Of a stretch of DNA of 6,302 nt, positions 6,292 to 6,302 are shown piece by piece. Location: assembly GCA_947475855.1 (NCBI GenBank), contig CANJPN010000380.1, positions 1-6,302 on the forward strand. The letters are read 5' to 3'. The translations under genes were made by a program, and so were the position numbers. Origin of the DNA: Bradyrhizobiaceae bacterium (lineage in GTDB: Bacteria > Pseudomonadota > Alphaproteobacteria > Rhizobiales > Hyphomicrobiaceae). Under the pieces are notes generated by a model that did not search any database, was not told the DNA's origin, and saw only the letters and a program-made list of their open reading frames with translations. Every line of letters begins with the position of its first letter. The first letter of the stretch is position 1.

Positions 6292-6302
6292 TTCGGATAC
6301 AA

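Overview
This is a GC-rich window of ordinary chromosomal type. It carries four well-supported genes, all on the minus strand, and a poorly defined left edge. The gene content (two periplasmic receptors of the Bug/TctC type, an amidohydrolase of the ACMSD type and a CHASE2-domain nucleotide cyclase) together with the base composition suggests an environmental proteobacterium. Alphaproteobacteria of the Bradyrhizobium/Rhizobiales kind, or Bug-rich Betaproteobacteria, are the likeliest hosts. This is an inference from gene families only; nothing in the window fixes the taxon.

Layout, in the direction of transcription (right to left): (1) 6264-5215, a Bug-type solute-binding protein. It has a strong Shine-Dalgarno sequence and, next to it, a perfect 15-bp inverted repeat that looks like a repressor operator. 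(2) A 336-bp gap (5214-4879) with no convincing gene, but with a plausible sigma70-type promoter and a 9-bp direct repeat just upstream of it. (3) 4878-3931, a metal-dependent amidohydrolase/decarboxylase-like enzyme with all expected metal ligands. (4) After only 40 bp, 3890-2892, a second Bug-type receptor only distantly similar to the first. (5) After 200 bp, 2691-577, a membrane-bound class III adenylate cyclase with an N-terminal extracytoplasmic CHASE2 sensor. (6) 1-576 holds the possible 3' end of a plus-strand gene (2-82) and a doubtful Arg/Pro/Gly-rich open frame (109-573) converging on the cyclase.

How the genes may work together: the two receptors and the amidohydrolase look like a small uptake-and-catabolism cluster. 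The receptors would bind an organic acid, perhaps an aromatic carboxylate, in the periplasm, and the enzyme would act on it or on a downstream intermediate. No membrane components (TctA/TctB or DctQ/DctM type) are in the window, so the receptors are orphans here. The cyclase is probably an independent unit that turns an extracytoplasmic signal into cAMP.

I found no RNA gene, CRISPR array, insertion sequence or defence system, and no clearly new biological system. The points most worth a second look are the operator-like palindrome at 6277-6291, the promoter and direct repeat at 4973-5035, and the uncertain coding status of 1-576.
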